This document shows, one piece after another, positions 43,391-52,041 of a stretch of DNA of 57,463 bases. The notes below the pieces were generated by a model. It was not told the origin of the DNA and did not search any database. It saw only the letters and a program-made list of their open reading frames with translations. The translations under genes and the position numbers were made by a program. Position 1 is the stretch's first letter; every line of letters begins with the position of its first letter. The stretch lies in the NCBI GenBank assembly GCA_019456195.1, contig VRUK01000023.1, forward strand, positions 1-57,463, read 5' to 3'. The stretch comes from Planctomycetota bacterium (lineage in GTDB: Bacteria > Planctomycetota > Phycisphaerae > Sedimentisphaerales > Anaerobacaceae).

Positions 43391-45367
43391 TTAGAGTCGC
43401 TTTATCCAGATGTTCTTAAACTGAACCAGGCTGGAAGCCGGGCCATGTTTACCCGTTCTTCTATCGATACCACCATGGTGCTGCAAACCGATAGGACCTT
43501 TATCCTCAATACCGGGTATTTGTACGTTCTCGATTACTATCCTCCCGTTAAGCATTATCGTTACCCTGTCGCCAACCATAGTGATATCCATCGAGTTCCA
43601 TTGTCCCACCGGATTATCAGCCGGCACTTTTGGTACGGCCGCAGCGCGATGTTCCGACGGTAGTTTCATGTTCTTTCGAACAGACCAGAGTTCGCCCGAG
43701 CCTATTGGCCAGCACCATAAATTTGCCTGGCCGCCGCTTGTGCCCCGGAGCAGGATACCGGAGTCGGCGTTAGGTGTCAGTTTCTTAATTACGCTACCAT
43801 CGTAATCAGTCCTAAGTGAACCGTCAGGCAGGATTGTAGGCATCGGATACAGACCGGAGGTGCGTTTAAAACGCCATTCGACATGAAGAGCATAATCGCC
43901 GAACGATTCTTTGGTCCAGAGACTCTTGTTATCCTTAGCTTCGGACATCGCATCGTAATCGATTAAGCCGTTAATGACCTTCCAATGACCATTATCACCT
44001 TCGGGCACTTTCCAGCCGGTAAAGTCCTTGCCGTTAAACAATACTCCATATTCAGGCCATGACCTCCATGTGGGATACGTCTCATGAGGCGGCAGTTTGT
44101 GTTCACGGGGCGGGGTCGTAGGGAAACCATGGTTGTAAAACACATAGAGACCGCCTTTTCCAGCGATTATAATATCATTTTTTCCGTCCTTATTCATGTC
44201 CGCAATGTTAAGCTTCATTCCAACACTGACCACATAATTAGGTGGCGGATTAATTCCTTCTTCGTCCGGGTAATGCGGCAAATGGTTAAAAGAAAGGACA
44301 TGCCGTTCAAACTCACCGCCCTTGATATCGTACCAGAAAGCATACAACGGCTCGAAAGCCCCGATGTCACCGCCATGATGGGCAAAAAGACGCTTACCGG
44401 TTACCAAATCATCCTTACCGTCACCGTTTAAATCGCCGAGTTCCATCGTATGAAACTGGCTATATTCGGTTTCGACCCAGTGAGTTGTGAAGGTGCGTTT
44501 GCCACCTCTGCCAACCTTCTGCTGCAGCCATGCCAGGCCGTATGCGTGAGAGGAACCGATTATAATATCATTCAATCCATCCTCATCGACATCATGCACA
44601 AGGATAGGGTGCGAAGCAGCGCCCCCTCTACCCTGAGCAGGCTCGAATTTATAGTCGGCATGAAACTTCCAGCTCTTGGCCGTCGCTCGTCTCGGCTGCT
44701 CATACCAGCCAATCGGAGTCACAATATCGGTTCGACCGTCGCCGTTAATATCACCCAGGCCGTTGCCATGCATATCACCCTGCGTACCAACGACATGCTC
44801 TATAAACCACGGCTCTTTATCGATATGCTCAAGCCATGTCATGCCCTGACCTTTTACCAGGGACCAGTGATTGCATAAGATATCATCATCACCGTCTCCA
44901 TCAATATCTCCGTGGATTACCCCTTCCATATTCAGAGCAATATGAATCCTGGTGGATTTCCAGACAGTATCTTTCTTGCCTGGATTCTCGTACCAAAAAG
45001 CCCCCTTCATAAACATCCATCCCGAGCTGACGATATCCACCCGCCCATCAAAGTTGACGTCCATTGCAAACTCGCTGTTGTCGTCGGTCTCCGGGCCATT
45101 AGTCTCCGCTCCGTCACGATAATTTGCATGTTTGGTCCAATTTGGGGCCTCATACCAGTTCCTCCCCGAAGCAATATCAAGGTCACCATCTCCATCGACA
45201 TCCAGAACACTGCAACACTCACAAAATGGACCAAACCAATAACTGTTATTGGCGGGATCGTGAACAGGGCCGTCGATTTTGACCGGGATGAAAATCGGCT
45301 CACCAGCTTGCAAGGCAAGAGGAGCTATCACGAACAATACAACCAAAATGCAGTAGAAACTTTTCAT
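43391..45367 (-). CDS. FG-GAP seven-bladed propeller fused to a DUF1080 domain, secreted
   Basis: After a signal peptide (ILVVLFVIAPLALQAG), residues about 45-430 carry seven calcium-binding FG-GAP/VCBS repeats of the form DxDxDGxxDI (DVDGDGDLD, DVNFDGRVD, DIDGDGDDD, DINGDGRTD, DVDEDGLND, DLNGDGKDD, DMNKDGKND), enough for one seven-bladed propeller. Residues about 445-658 form a DUF1080 domain (GVLFNGKDFTGW, NADSGILLRG, PIGLQHHGGI, ending NIWIKRL). The propeller probably binds substrate or surface glycan and presents it to the lyase/hydratase domain. AGGAGGT lies 9 bases before the ATG. The next gene is the lone DUF1080 lipoprotein. Confidence 0.9.
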   Translation of the reverse strand: MKSFYCILVVLFVIAPLALQAGEPIFIPVKIDGPVHDPANNSYWFGPFCECCSVLDVDGDGDLDIASGRNWYEAPNWTKHANYRDGAETNGPETDDNSEFAMDVNFDGRVDIVSSGWMFMKGAFWYENPGKKDTVWKSTRIHIALNMEGVIHGDIDGDGDDDILCNHWSLVKGQGMTWLEHIDKEPWFIEHVVGTQGDMHGNGLGDINGDGRTDIVTPIGWYEQPRRATAKSWKFHADYKFEPAQGRGGAASHPILVHDVDEDGLNDIIIGSSHAYGLAWLQQKVGRGGKRTFTTHWVETEYSQFHTMELGDLNGDGKDDLVTGKRLFAHHGGDIGAFEPLYAFWYDIKGGEFERHVLSFNHLPHYPDEEGINPPPNYVVSVGMKLNIADMNKDGKNDIIIAGKGGLYVFYNHGFPTTPPREHKLPPHETYPTWRSWPEYGVLFNGKDFTGWKVPEGDNGHWKVINGLIDYDAMSEAKDNKSLWTKESFGDYALHVEWRFKRTSGLYPMPTILPDGSLRTDYDGSVIKKLTPNADSGILLRGTSGGQANLWCWPIGSGELWSVRKNMKLPSEHRAAAVPKVPADNPVGQWNSMDITMVGDRVTIMLNGRIVIENVQIPGIEDKGPIGLQHHGGIDRRTGKHGPASSLVQFKNIWIKRL

Positions 45368-45428
45368 TTTCTTTACCTCCTAAATAATATTTACACTTTC
45401 TTAAAATCCCGGAATCACAGAAACCATA

Positions 45429-46739
45429 TCAATTCGTTAAACCGGCAATAGCGGCACCGATTAATGTTGCATTTTCCACACTCACAATCTCGATGAAGCG
45501 ATTATGTTTTTCTTCCAGAAAGATTTTGAGATAAAACTCAACCTTTGTCTTGAGAGATTTTAACTCATAAAATGTCGTACCTTCGGCCGTAATACAAACC
45601 GGCAAGCAGGGATTGTTACCCTTGTCCGTTTTAAGCACAGTAGAAGACAGTAAAATTGCAGTAAACTTAGCCGCTCTTTCTATCAGGGCATCCAGCAAAT
45701 ACCAAACAGCAGCACTGTCCTGCTCGCTCCCCTTTGTGCAAATCACAGCCAGTGGACTCTCCCCCTGAGGATATCGCATAAAACTGTTCACGTCTTTAGT
45801 CTGTAAATCTTCAATGGCAAGTAATTCTTCGACCATCTCTTTTGAAAAAAGCCCCTGCCCCCCTGCCTCTTTGAGAGTTTTTAAACAAAGCGTTCCCAGA
45901 TAGCCACCCGAAAACATCTTCTCAAATGTATATCCACCGGGGTCAAGGGTCGATTCATCCAATTTCAGGTCTATTCTCCCTCTCGGTGCTTTTGCGAATG
46001 AGCCGGACTCAACATTTATAATCTGTTTCCTGTCAGATTCCAAACCGGACTTCTTCGTTATATTATGATTTGATTCTATGTAACAACAATTAGAACCGGT
46101 ACCCAAAATGAATCCAACATAACTGTCGAATACCCTGTTTGGGAAAGCAGATATTCCTGCCAGCAAAGTCGCAACCGTATCATTCAGTATCACAATTCTT
46201 TTACTGCCTTTGTAACCTGCCGCTTCGATAGCTGTAACCAGATTCTCGCCTATCAATTCACCTTCGACCTCTTTAGCCTTTACTTCCTTGCAGAACCTGA
46301 TCAATCTGCCGTCCTTATTTGGAAGTATCTCAGTCGGGTACGAAAAACAAAAGCCAACGCTGCTGCTTAAATTTATGACGTCAGTCATATACTTTACTAT
46401 AGTTCCAAAGAATTCTTCCTTACTTGCCTCCTTGTCGAGTCCCGGCATAGGTTTTTGAACAAAGTTCTCAATAACAGATTTACCCGTCTCATCAAAGTAA
46501 ACTGTAGCAACTCGAAAGTTCGTACCCCCAGCATCCAGAACGATGACAGGTTTACAAGTCGGAATATCCTTGCCGACCTCGATATAGGTTGGAATCATAG
46601 CAAGTGAACTGTCCTGCCCCTCAAGACCTGCCTGCATTTCCTGTTTGAAAATATCGCAGCACACATCCATGTCGATATCTTCATAGTACATTTCATTGTC
46701 TTTCAGAAATCGCCGGACCTTGTCTTTTGTTTCATTCAT
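45429..46739 (-). CDS. Eukaryotic-type (family) hexokinase
   Basis: The 436-residue cytosolic protein matches the long hexokinase family rather than bacterial glucokinase or ROK: phosphate-1 motif VLDAGGTNFRV, sugar-binding FCFSYPTEI, LNDTVATLLAG with the catalytic Asp, GFILGTGSNCCYIE and the downstream glucose-binding INVESGSFAKAPRG. It phosphorylates glucose or another hexose at O6 with ATP. The ribosome site is weak and the start lies 15 bases after the isomerase stop, so coupling is likely. In the operon it would capture the hexose produced by the 3-keto-sugar route. Confidence 0.9.
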   Translation of the reverse strand: MNETKDKVRRFLKDNEMYYEDIDMDVCCDIFKQEMQAGLEGQDSSLAMIPTYIEVGKDIPTCKPVIVLDAGGTNFRVATVYFDETGKSVIENFVQKPMPGLDKEASKEEFFGTIVKYMTDVINLSSSVGFCFSYPTEILPNKDGRLIRFCKEVKAKEVEGELIGENLVTAIEAAGYKGSKRIVILNDTVATLLAGISAFPNRVFDSYVGFILGTGSNCCYIESNHNITKKSGLESDRKQIINVESGSFAKAPRGRIDLKLDESTLDPGGYTFEKMFSGGYLGTLCLKTLKEAGGQGLFSKEMVEELLAIEDLQTKDVNSFMRYPQGESPLAVICTKGSEQDSAAVWYLLDALIERAAKFTAILLSSTVLKTDKGNNPCLPVCITAEGTTFYELKSLKTKVEFYLKIFLEEKHNRFIEIVSVENATLIGAAIAGLTN

Positions 46740-46754
46740 AAGCAGATATTTCTA

Positions 46755-47672
46755 TTAAGCCAGAAATTGCCTGAGATATTCACGACTTTGAATCAGAGAT
46801 TGTTTTCGCTTCTGCAAAGAACCTTCAAACGAACGGTCCTCAACTTCAACACAAGCCGAACCGTTATATCCTATGTCCGTCAGGGCAGAGAAGAACCTCC
46901 CCCAATCAACATCTCCCAAACCCGGGAGCTTCGGAGTATGGAACGAAAGCGGATTCGCTAAAATACCAACGTCGTTGAGTTGTTCCCGCATCAACTTGGC
47001 ATCTTTAATGTGCACGTGGAATATGCGATTCTTGAACTCGTAAATCGGCCTTATATAGTCCATAAACTGCCAGACCAAATGGGAAGGGTCATAATTAAGA
47101 CCGAAATATCTTGATGGTATTTCCTTAAACATCCTTCGCCAAATCGCAGGAGAAGATGCCAGGTTCTTACCGCCGGGCCATTCATCATCGGAGAAAAACA
47201 TCGGGCAGTTTTCAATACCAATCTTTACTTTTCGTTTCTCAGCATATTTTATGATCCCCGGCCATACCTTCCTGAACCGCTTGAAATTATCTTCAATATT
47301 GCTCTTGTGGTCCCTGCCGATGAAAGTATTTACGTTTCCAATGCCTAATCGTCCGGATGCATCGATGACCTTCTTAATGTGTGTAATATAACGGCTGGTA
47401 TTTTTCTTGTTATCTTCAAGCGGATTCGGATAATACCCAAGCCCGGAGATAGTAACTCCATTTTGCTCGAGAGTGTTATGAATTCCATCTATTCTCTTTT
47501 TTGACAAGTTCGCCACATCAATATGTGTAACTCCGGCGTAGCGTCTCTCGGCCTTTCCCACAGGCCAGCACATAATTTCGACACAAGAGTATCCCGACTG
47601 TGCGGCAAAAGATATTACCTTTTCGAATGTCTGTTCCGCCAGGATCGCACTAACAAAACCAAGCTTCATCAT
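46755..47672 (-). CDS. Cytosolic sugar isomerase/epimerase-like TIM barrel
   Basis: The 305-residue protein lacks a signal peptide, unlike the Tat-exported relative at 19170. It has the AP-endonuclease-2 barrel with likely metal ligands in IGIENCPMF (Glu), YDPSHLVW (Asp/His), FHVHIKDAK (His) and [10 protein letters not shown] (Glu). AGGAGC precedes the ATG. Gfo/Idh dehydrogenase and this isomerase are 15 bases apart, the standard pairing for keto-sugar or inositol-like pathways; interconversion of a 3-keto-hexose is the favoured role here. The exact substrate cannot be deduced. Confidence 0.88.
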   Translation of the reverse strand: MMKLGFVSAILAEQTFEKVISFAAQSGYSCVEIMCWPVGKAERRYAGVTHIDVANLSKKRIDGIHNTLEQNGVTISGLGYYPNPLEDNKKNTSRYITHIKKVIDASGRLGIGNVNTFIGRDHKSNIEDNFKRFRKVWPGIIKYAEKRKVKIGIENCPMFFSDDEWPGGKNLASSPAIWRRMFKEIPSRYFGLNYDPSHLVWQFMDYIRPIYEFKNRIFHVHIKDAKLMREQLNDVGILANPLSFHTPKLPGLGDVDWGRFFSALTDIGYNGSACVEVEDRSFEGSLQKRKQSLIQSREYLRQFLA

Positions 47673-47687
47673 TTTATATTGCTCCTG

Positions 47688-48836
47688 TTATTTTACTTTA
47701 ATCCATGTTCTATTTTTATTGCTTTCCATGATCGTCTCACAAAGAACGATTTCGCGAAGCCCATCTTTGAACGTTGGAAAACAAGCACTGGCTGATTGCT
47801 CACCGGATATATAAGAATATACTTCTTTGAACATTTGTTTAAAGGTATCCGGAAATCCCTCGTTATGTCCGCCGGGATAGTCGATCAACGGCATTGTTTC
47901 AGGATAAACAAGTGACGGATCTCTCATCATAATTTCGTTGTTGCCGTCTCTCCTGCCTATCCATATCTGATTCGGTGCCTCAGATTCCCAGGCTACGGAT
48001 TTCTTTGAACCGTTCAACTCAAAGCAGAGTCTGTTTTTTCTTCCTGCGGCTACCTGATTAACAGTCATCACACCGCGTGCGTCATTTTTAAATCTAAAAA
48101 GTACCGTAGCATAATCTTCGGTATCGATAGGCATATCTTCGTAATCTTCCGGCTGCAGTACCTTGCCGGCGTAGGTTTCGACCGGCTTTAACGGCTTTTT
48201 TCTAATCTTATGGAATGTCGCAAAATCGGCACAAAGCTCTTGGATTTTAAGACCGGTTATGTATTCGATAAGGTCCATCCAGTGAGAACCGATATCAGCA
48301 ATAGCACGCGATTTACCCGATTGTCCGGGCTCCAGCCGCCAGTTGTAATCGGTCGCATAGAAAAGCCAATCCTGAAGATATGACCCTTGAATGGCAAGAA
48401 TGTCACCCACATCGCCCTTTTCAACCATCGTTCTTATCTGCCTGCTCAGGGGATAATAACGAATATTGAAATTAACCGCGTTTACAAGGCCCTTCTTATC
48501 CGCCAGATCGACAAGCTCCTCAGCCTCGGCTGCACTTATAGCAAGGGGTTTCTCGCATATCGTATGTTTACCTGCTTCAAGCGACTCTTTAGCCATCTGG
48601 AAATGCAGGTAATTTGGCGAGCATATATGGACAGACTGGATGTCCTTTTTCTTCAGAAGCTCTTTATAATCGCCGTAACATTCTTCAATGCCGAGCAATT
48701 TGGCCTTTGACTTGGCAAGTTCCTCAGAACTTTCGGCAAGAGCCGCTACCTCTATGTTTCCCAGACGCCTTAGCCCCTCAATGTGGGCAGGCCCAATGAA
48801 GCCCGTACCGATAACTCCAACTTTAATTTTACTCAT
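47688..48836 (-). CDS. Cytosolic Gfo/Idh/MocA dehydrogenase
   Basis: The 382-residue protein begins directly with the Rossmann motif KVGVIGTGFIGPAH and has CEKPLAISAAEAEEL with the conserved Lys and a His-containing segment (DIGSHWMDLI) in the catalytic domain. It has no export signal. AAAGGA precedes the ATG. Family members oxidise sugars such as glucosides at C3 or inositol. With DUF1080 genes in the same operon, glycoside C3 oxidation or the reverse reduction of a 3-keto-sugar is the most economical reading. The substrate assignment is inference. Confidence 0.92.
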   Translation of the reverse strand: MSKIKVGVIGTGFIGPAHIEGLRRLGNIEVAALAESSEELAKSKAKLLGIEECYGDYKELLKKKDIQSVHICSPNYLHFQMAKESLEAGKHTICEKPLAISAAEAEELVDLADKKGLVNAVNFNIRYYPLSRQIRTMVEKGDVGDILAIQGSYLQDWLFYATDYNWRLEPGQSGKSRAIADIGSHWMDLIEYITGLKIQELCADFATFHKIRKKPLKPVETYAGKVLQPEDYEDMPIDTEDYATVLFRFKNDARGVMTVNQVAAGRKNRLCFELNGSKKSVAWESEAPNQIWIGRRDGNNEIMMRDPSLVYPETMPLIDYPGGHNEGFPDTFKQMFKEVYSYISGEQSASACFPTFKDGLREIVLCETIMESNKNRTWIKVK

Positions 48837-48880
48837 ACAAATAATCCTTTACCTAATAGTTCTCTATAGATAGCTCACAT

Positions 48881-51001
48881 CTACGACAGGTCAATTCCAG
48901 TAGGCAGATTTGAAATCAGCTCATTGTTCGCATTCAGCATTACGCCTTCTTCAATAACCAAAGCAGCATTTGCCCCGTCAGTAACAGCACCTCTTACATT
49001 TCTAACCTTTTTGGAATCACCAATCCGCACCACATTCAGCCCGGCCTCCAAAAAGCTCTCATAAACAATATCTTCGGATACAACACCGGCAAGAACAACC
49101 GTATCAACCTTGAGGGTGGACTGTTCGAATTCGCTGTTGACAATAACAACCGTGCCATCTTTTTTAATCTCAAAAACAGAGGAGCTGGGAATAATAGTAA
49201 CCGGATGTGCATACTTTTTGCTTTTCAGGCCTTCGCCATTGCCGCATGCAAACCGCTTCATCATGACATCTCGATGGACAGGCTCCATCCATTCGGCAAA
49301 GCCGCTATTCTCAGTAACAATTGTAATCTTCGCGCCGGCAGAACCGAGCATCTCAGCGGCATCCGCCGCACCAAAGTGGTCACCCCAAATTAAAACTTTT
49401 TTTCCGCACTTAAAAGGCTTTTCTTTATCTTTCGGATAGTACTCACATTTCGTACTCTTACAGCGTAAAACGTCTTCAAACGTTGTCACAAAGGATAGTT
49501 TGATTCCGGGTATGTCCGGCTTGAAAACTCTGCTTCCCGTCGCAAGTAAAACAACATCATATTTCTTCAGTTCCTTGACTTTTGGTTCCGTTCGATATTT
49601 CACTTCGATACCAAGTTTCTTCATCTTCCGTCTGAGCCAATCAGCGTACCACCGCATTTTATTTTTTCCCGGCACCGTGCAGCAACACAGCATTGCACCG
49701 CCAAGCTCACCTGTTTTTTCGAAAAGTGTAACCTTATGACCACGCAAAGTACATAAGCGTGCGGCTTCCATACCTGCCGGGCCGCCCCCTATAATTGCAA
49801 CCTTGCAGGATTTCTTAGCTGGCTTGATGTGGATGAATCGTTCGTCTCCAACCGCCGGATTGATCGCACATCGCATGTCCCGCCTAATCATCAGCGATTC
49901 TTGCCAGCAGCCAACAAGGCAGGAAATACAACGTCGTATATCTTCTTTCTTACCCAGCCTCGCTTTATCAGCCCAATATGCATCTGCAATCAACTGCCGG
50001 CTAAAACCAACCATATCGGTCTTGCCGTCGGACAGAATTTTCTCGCAGTAATCCGGATTCCTTAACGAATGGCTTGTAATAACTGGTATGCTTACGTGCT
50101 TCTTAACTTCCTCGGCGGTATAAGTGTTCCAACCTTCGGGATAATACATCGGATCCATAACTGCTCCCGGTGACTCAAATATACCCGCGCTTATATCAAC
50201 GTAGGCCAGACCCATTTCCTCCATAAGCTTCGCCACCCTGACGGTTTCATCGAGTCCGCGTCCTCCTTCTATCCATTCGTCACCTGAATAGCGAATACCC
50301 AGAGGATAGTCCTTTCCGCATTTCATTTGAATCCGGGTTATAATTTCCATAGTAAAACGCATCCTGCCCATAAAACTACCGCCAAAACGGTCGTTTCGCT
50401 TGTTTACAAAAGGACTCATAAATTGTGCAATCAGGTAACCATGGGCGCCGTGAAGCTCAACCGAATCAAAACCAGCTTGTTTCACCCGCCACGCAGCCTC
50501 GCCAAATTTCTCTATAAGGTCGTATATTTCTTCAACTGTCATAGCACGTACTGATTTGCCTTGAGCGATGCTCTCAGCGTATATGACCTCATGGCCGGCA
50601 GAGCCGGGAACATCCAGCAAATGATCACTGGCCGACATTAGATTTTTACGTGGCCAGGCCGCCTGACGACCCGGATGCTGTATTTGAACAGCACATTTTG
50701 CCCCGTAACGATGCATCGCCTCAGCAAGATTGGCAAGACCCGGAATCAAAGGGTCTTCATCGGCAGCCACACATGTCACCGTCGGCCTGCCCGTTGCCTT
50801 ATCAGGCGTGGTTGCACCGACAATGATAAAACCGCAACCTCCCTTTGCGATTTGCTCATGATAAGTGATTACCCTTTGGTTGATAGAGCCGTCCGCATTA
50901 GATGAGCTTATGTCCGTCGGCACCATAGCAATTCGATTGGGTACGAGCATATTGCCAATTTGAATAGGACTAAATAAGTTCGGATAATATTTATTCTTCA
51001 C
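48881..51001 (-). CDS. NADH:flavin oxidoreductase / 2-enoate reductase (OYE–FeS–FAD type)
   Basis: The 706-residue protein has an old-yellow-enzyme TIM barrel (about 1-350, with FSPIQIGNMLVPNRI and VELHGAHGYLIAQFMSP), a 4Fe-4S site (CISCLVGCW followed by MRCAINP) and a C-terminal FAD/NAD(P)H module (VAIIGGGPAGMEAARL). This is the layout of 2,4-dienoyl-CoA reductase, BaiCD-type and daidzein-reductase-type enzymes. The start is GTG with GGAGGT 9 bases upstream. It would reduce an activated C=C bond, for example an enone formed by beta-elimination or in a plant phenolic aglycone. Oxygen-sensitive FeS suggests an anaerobic or microaerobic lifestyle. Confidence 0.92.
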   Translation of the reverse strand: MKNKYYPNLFSPIQIGNMLVPNRIAMVPTDISSSNADGSINQRVITYHEQIAKGGCGFIIVGATTPDKATGRPTVTCVAADEDPLIPGLANLAEAMHRYGAKCAVQIQHPGRQAAWPRKNLMSASDHLLDVPGSAGHEVIYAESIAQGKSVRAMTVEEIYDLIEKFGEAAWRVKQAGFDSVELHGAHGYLIAQFMSPFVNKRNDRFGGSFMGRMRFTMEIITRIQMKCGKDYPLGIRYSGDEWIEGGRGLDETVRVAKLMEEMGLAYVDISAGIFESPGAVMDPMYYPEGWNTYTAEEVKKHVSIPVITSHSLRNPDYCEKILSDGKTDMVGFSRQLIADAYWADKARLGKKEDIRRCISCLVGCWQESLMIRRDMRCAINPAVGDERFIHIKPAKKSCKVAIIGGGPAGMEAARLCTLRGHKVTLFEKTGELGGAMLCCCTVPGKNKMRWYADWLRRKMKKLGIEVKYRTEPKVKELKKYDVVLLATGSRVFKPDIPGIKLSFVTTFEDVLRCKSTKCEYYPKDKEKPFKCGKKVLIWGDHFGAADAAEMLGSAGAKITIVTENSGFAEWMEPVHRDVMMKRFACGNGEGLKSKKYAHPVTIIPSSSVFEIKKDGTVVIVNSEFEQSTLKVDTVVLAGVVSEDIVYESFLEAGLNVVRIGDSKKVRNVRGAVTDGANAALVIEEGVMLNANNELISNLPTGIDLS

Positions 51002-51067
51002 GATTCTTTACCTCCACAATATGTGTGCTTATTTAAGCTTCTGTATCCGTGGGCGTGAAATAGTTAC

Positions 51068-51754
51068 TTACTTCTGCTCGCTTCTTTTATAACATTCCTC
51101 CATCATTGTCACTGTCCTCGTTGCCCCAAATCTTGTACAGCCAATCTCTCTGACCTTCAAAGCCATTTCCAGATCGCGTACACCGCCGGCTGCCTTTACC
51201 TGAACATGTCCAGAAACCTCTGCACGCATCAACTGCAAATCCTCTATCGTTGCTCCACCACCTGCGAAACCCGTTGAGGTCTTTACAAAATCTACTCCCG
51301 CCTCCTCTGAGAGCCGGCAGGCAACCTTCTTTTGCTCATCGCTAAGGTAGAAATTCTCAAAAATCACCTTGACCGCTACATTATTACTGTGGGCGACCTC
51401 AACAACCGCACGGATGTCGTTCTTGACATAATCATAGTCACCATCGAGAAGCCTGCCTATATTAATCACCATGTCCAGCTCGACCGCGCCATCTACGATA
51501 GCCTGCTCGGCCTCGAAGACTTTCGTCTCGGTTTTATTATAGCCGTGCGGAAAGCCTACTACAGTGGTTGTCTTGACATCTGAATCCTGCAGTAACTCTT
51601 TGACCATCACTACCTCAGATGGACGGCAGCAGACGGTAGCGACTTTATACTTCTTCGCAATCTCACACCCTTTGCGAACATCTTCCTCGGTCAGTTCAGG
51701 CCGCAGCAGTGAGTGGTCTATCATTTGGGCAATATCATGACATGTATAATCCAT
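51068..51754 (-). CDS. deoC: Deoxyribose-phosphate aldolase
   Basis: The ATG at 51754 (228 residues), preceded by GGAGGT, is preferred to the ATG at 51787, which has no ribosome site. The class I aldolase motifs are clear: MIDHSLLRPELTEEDV, VGFPHGYN, ELDMVINIGRL (Asp), FVKTSTGF with the Schiff-base Lys and VKAAGGVRD with the second Lys. It cleaves 2-deoxyribose 5-phosphate to glyceraldehyde 3-phosphate and acetaldehyde. As first gene of a sugar-keto operon it may act on a different 2-deoxy or keto-sugar phosphate here. Confidence 0.94.
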   Translation of the reverse strand: MDYTCHDIAQMIDHSLLRPELTEEDVRKGCEIAKKYKVATVCCRPSEVVMVKELLQDSDVKTTTVVGFPHGYNKTETKVFEAEQAIVDGAVELDMVINIGRLLDGDYDYVKNDIRAVVEVAHSNNVAVKVIFENFYLSDEQKKVACRLSEEAGVDFVKTSTGFAGGGATIEDLQLMRAEVSGHVQVKAAGGVRDLEMALKVREIGCTRFGATRTVTMMEECYKRSEQK

Positions 51755-51843
51755 AGGCACCTCCGGAAGATAATCGAGTGATTGCATTTTTATTCATATT
51801 CAGCACTCCAACGGTGTTATATAGCTTTGAATTGAACAGCAAA

Positions 51844-51872
51844 AGCATATATCATATATAATCCAGCGGCAA
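51844..51872 (-). promoter_or_regulatory. Possible promoter of the nine-gene catabolic operon
   Basis: Minus-strand TTGCCG (51872-51867) and TATGCT (51849-51844), spacer 17, in a very AT-rich stretch; transcript start near 51837, about 83 bases before the deoC ATG. Confidence 0.35.
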
Positions 51873-51936
51873 GTAAAAAACGCCCAATTTCTCGTATTTA
51901 ACCAGTTGTTGTAAATCTATGCAACATTTCGAAAAG

Positions 51937-51989
51937 ATGCTTTCCTAATTACCCGTTAGAGACTCAATAATTGCTTCCTGGGAAAGCAT
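51937..51989. promoter_or_regulatory. Operator-like inverted repeat between divergent promoters
   Basis: ATGCTTTCC (51937-51945) and its exact complement GGAAAGCAT (51981-51989) lie 35 bases apart. The second arm is also part of a near-palindrome TGCTTCCTGGGAAAGCA (51972-51988) that covers the -35 and spacer of the rightward promoter, an arrangement suited to repression. Confidence 0.4.
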
Positions 51990-51998
51990 GGATATAAT
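51971..51998 (+). promoter_or_regulatory. Promoter of the GH43/GH130-like gene
   Basis: TTGCTT (51971-51976) and perfect TATAAT (51993-51998) with a 16-base spacer; transcript start near 52005, 37 bases before the ATG. Confidence 0.5.
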
Positions 51999-52041
51999 CT
52001 TTATCAGTCGAATGACATTTAGAATTTAGAGGAGCATTTTA

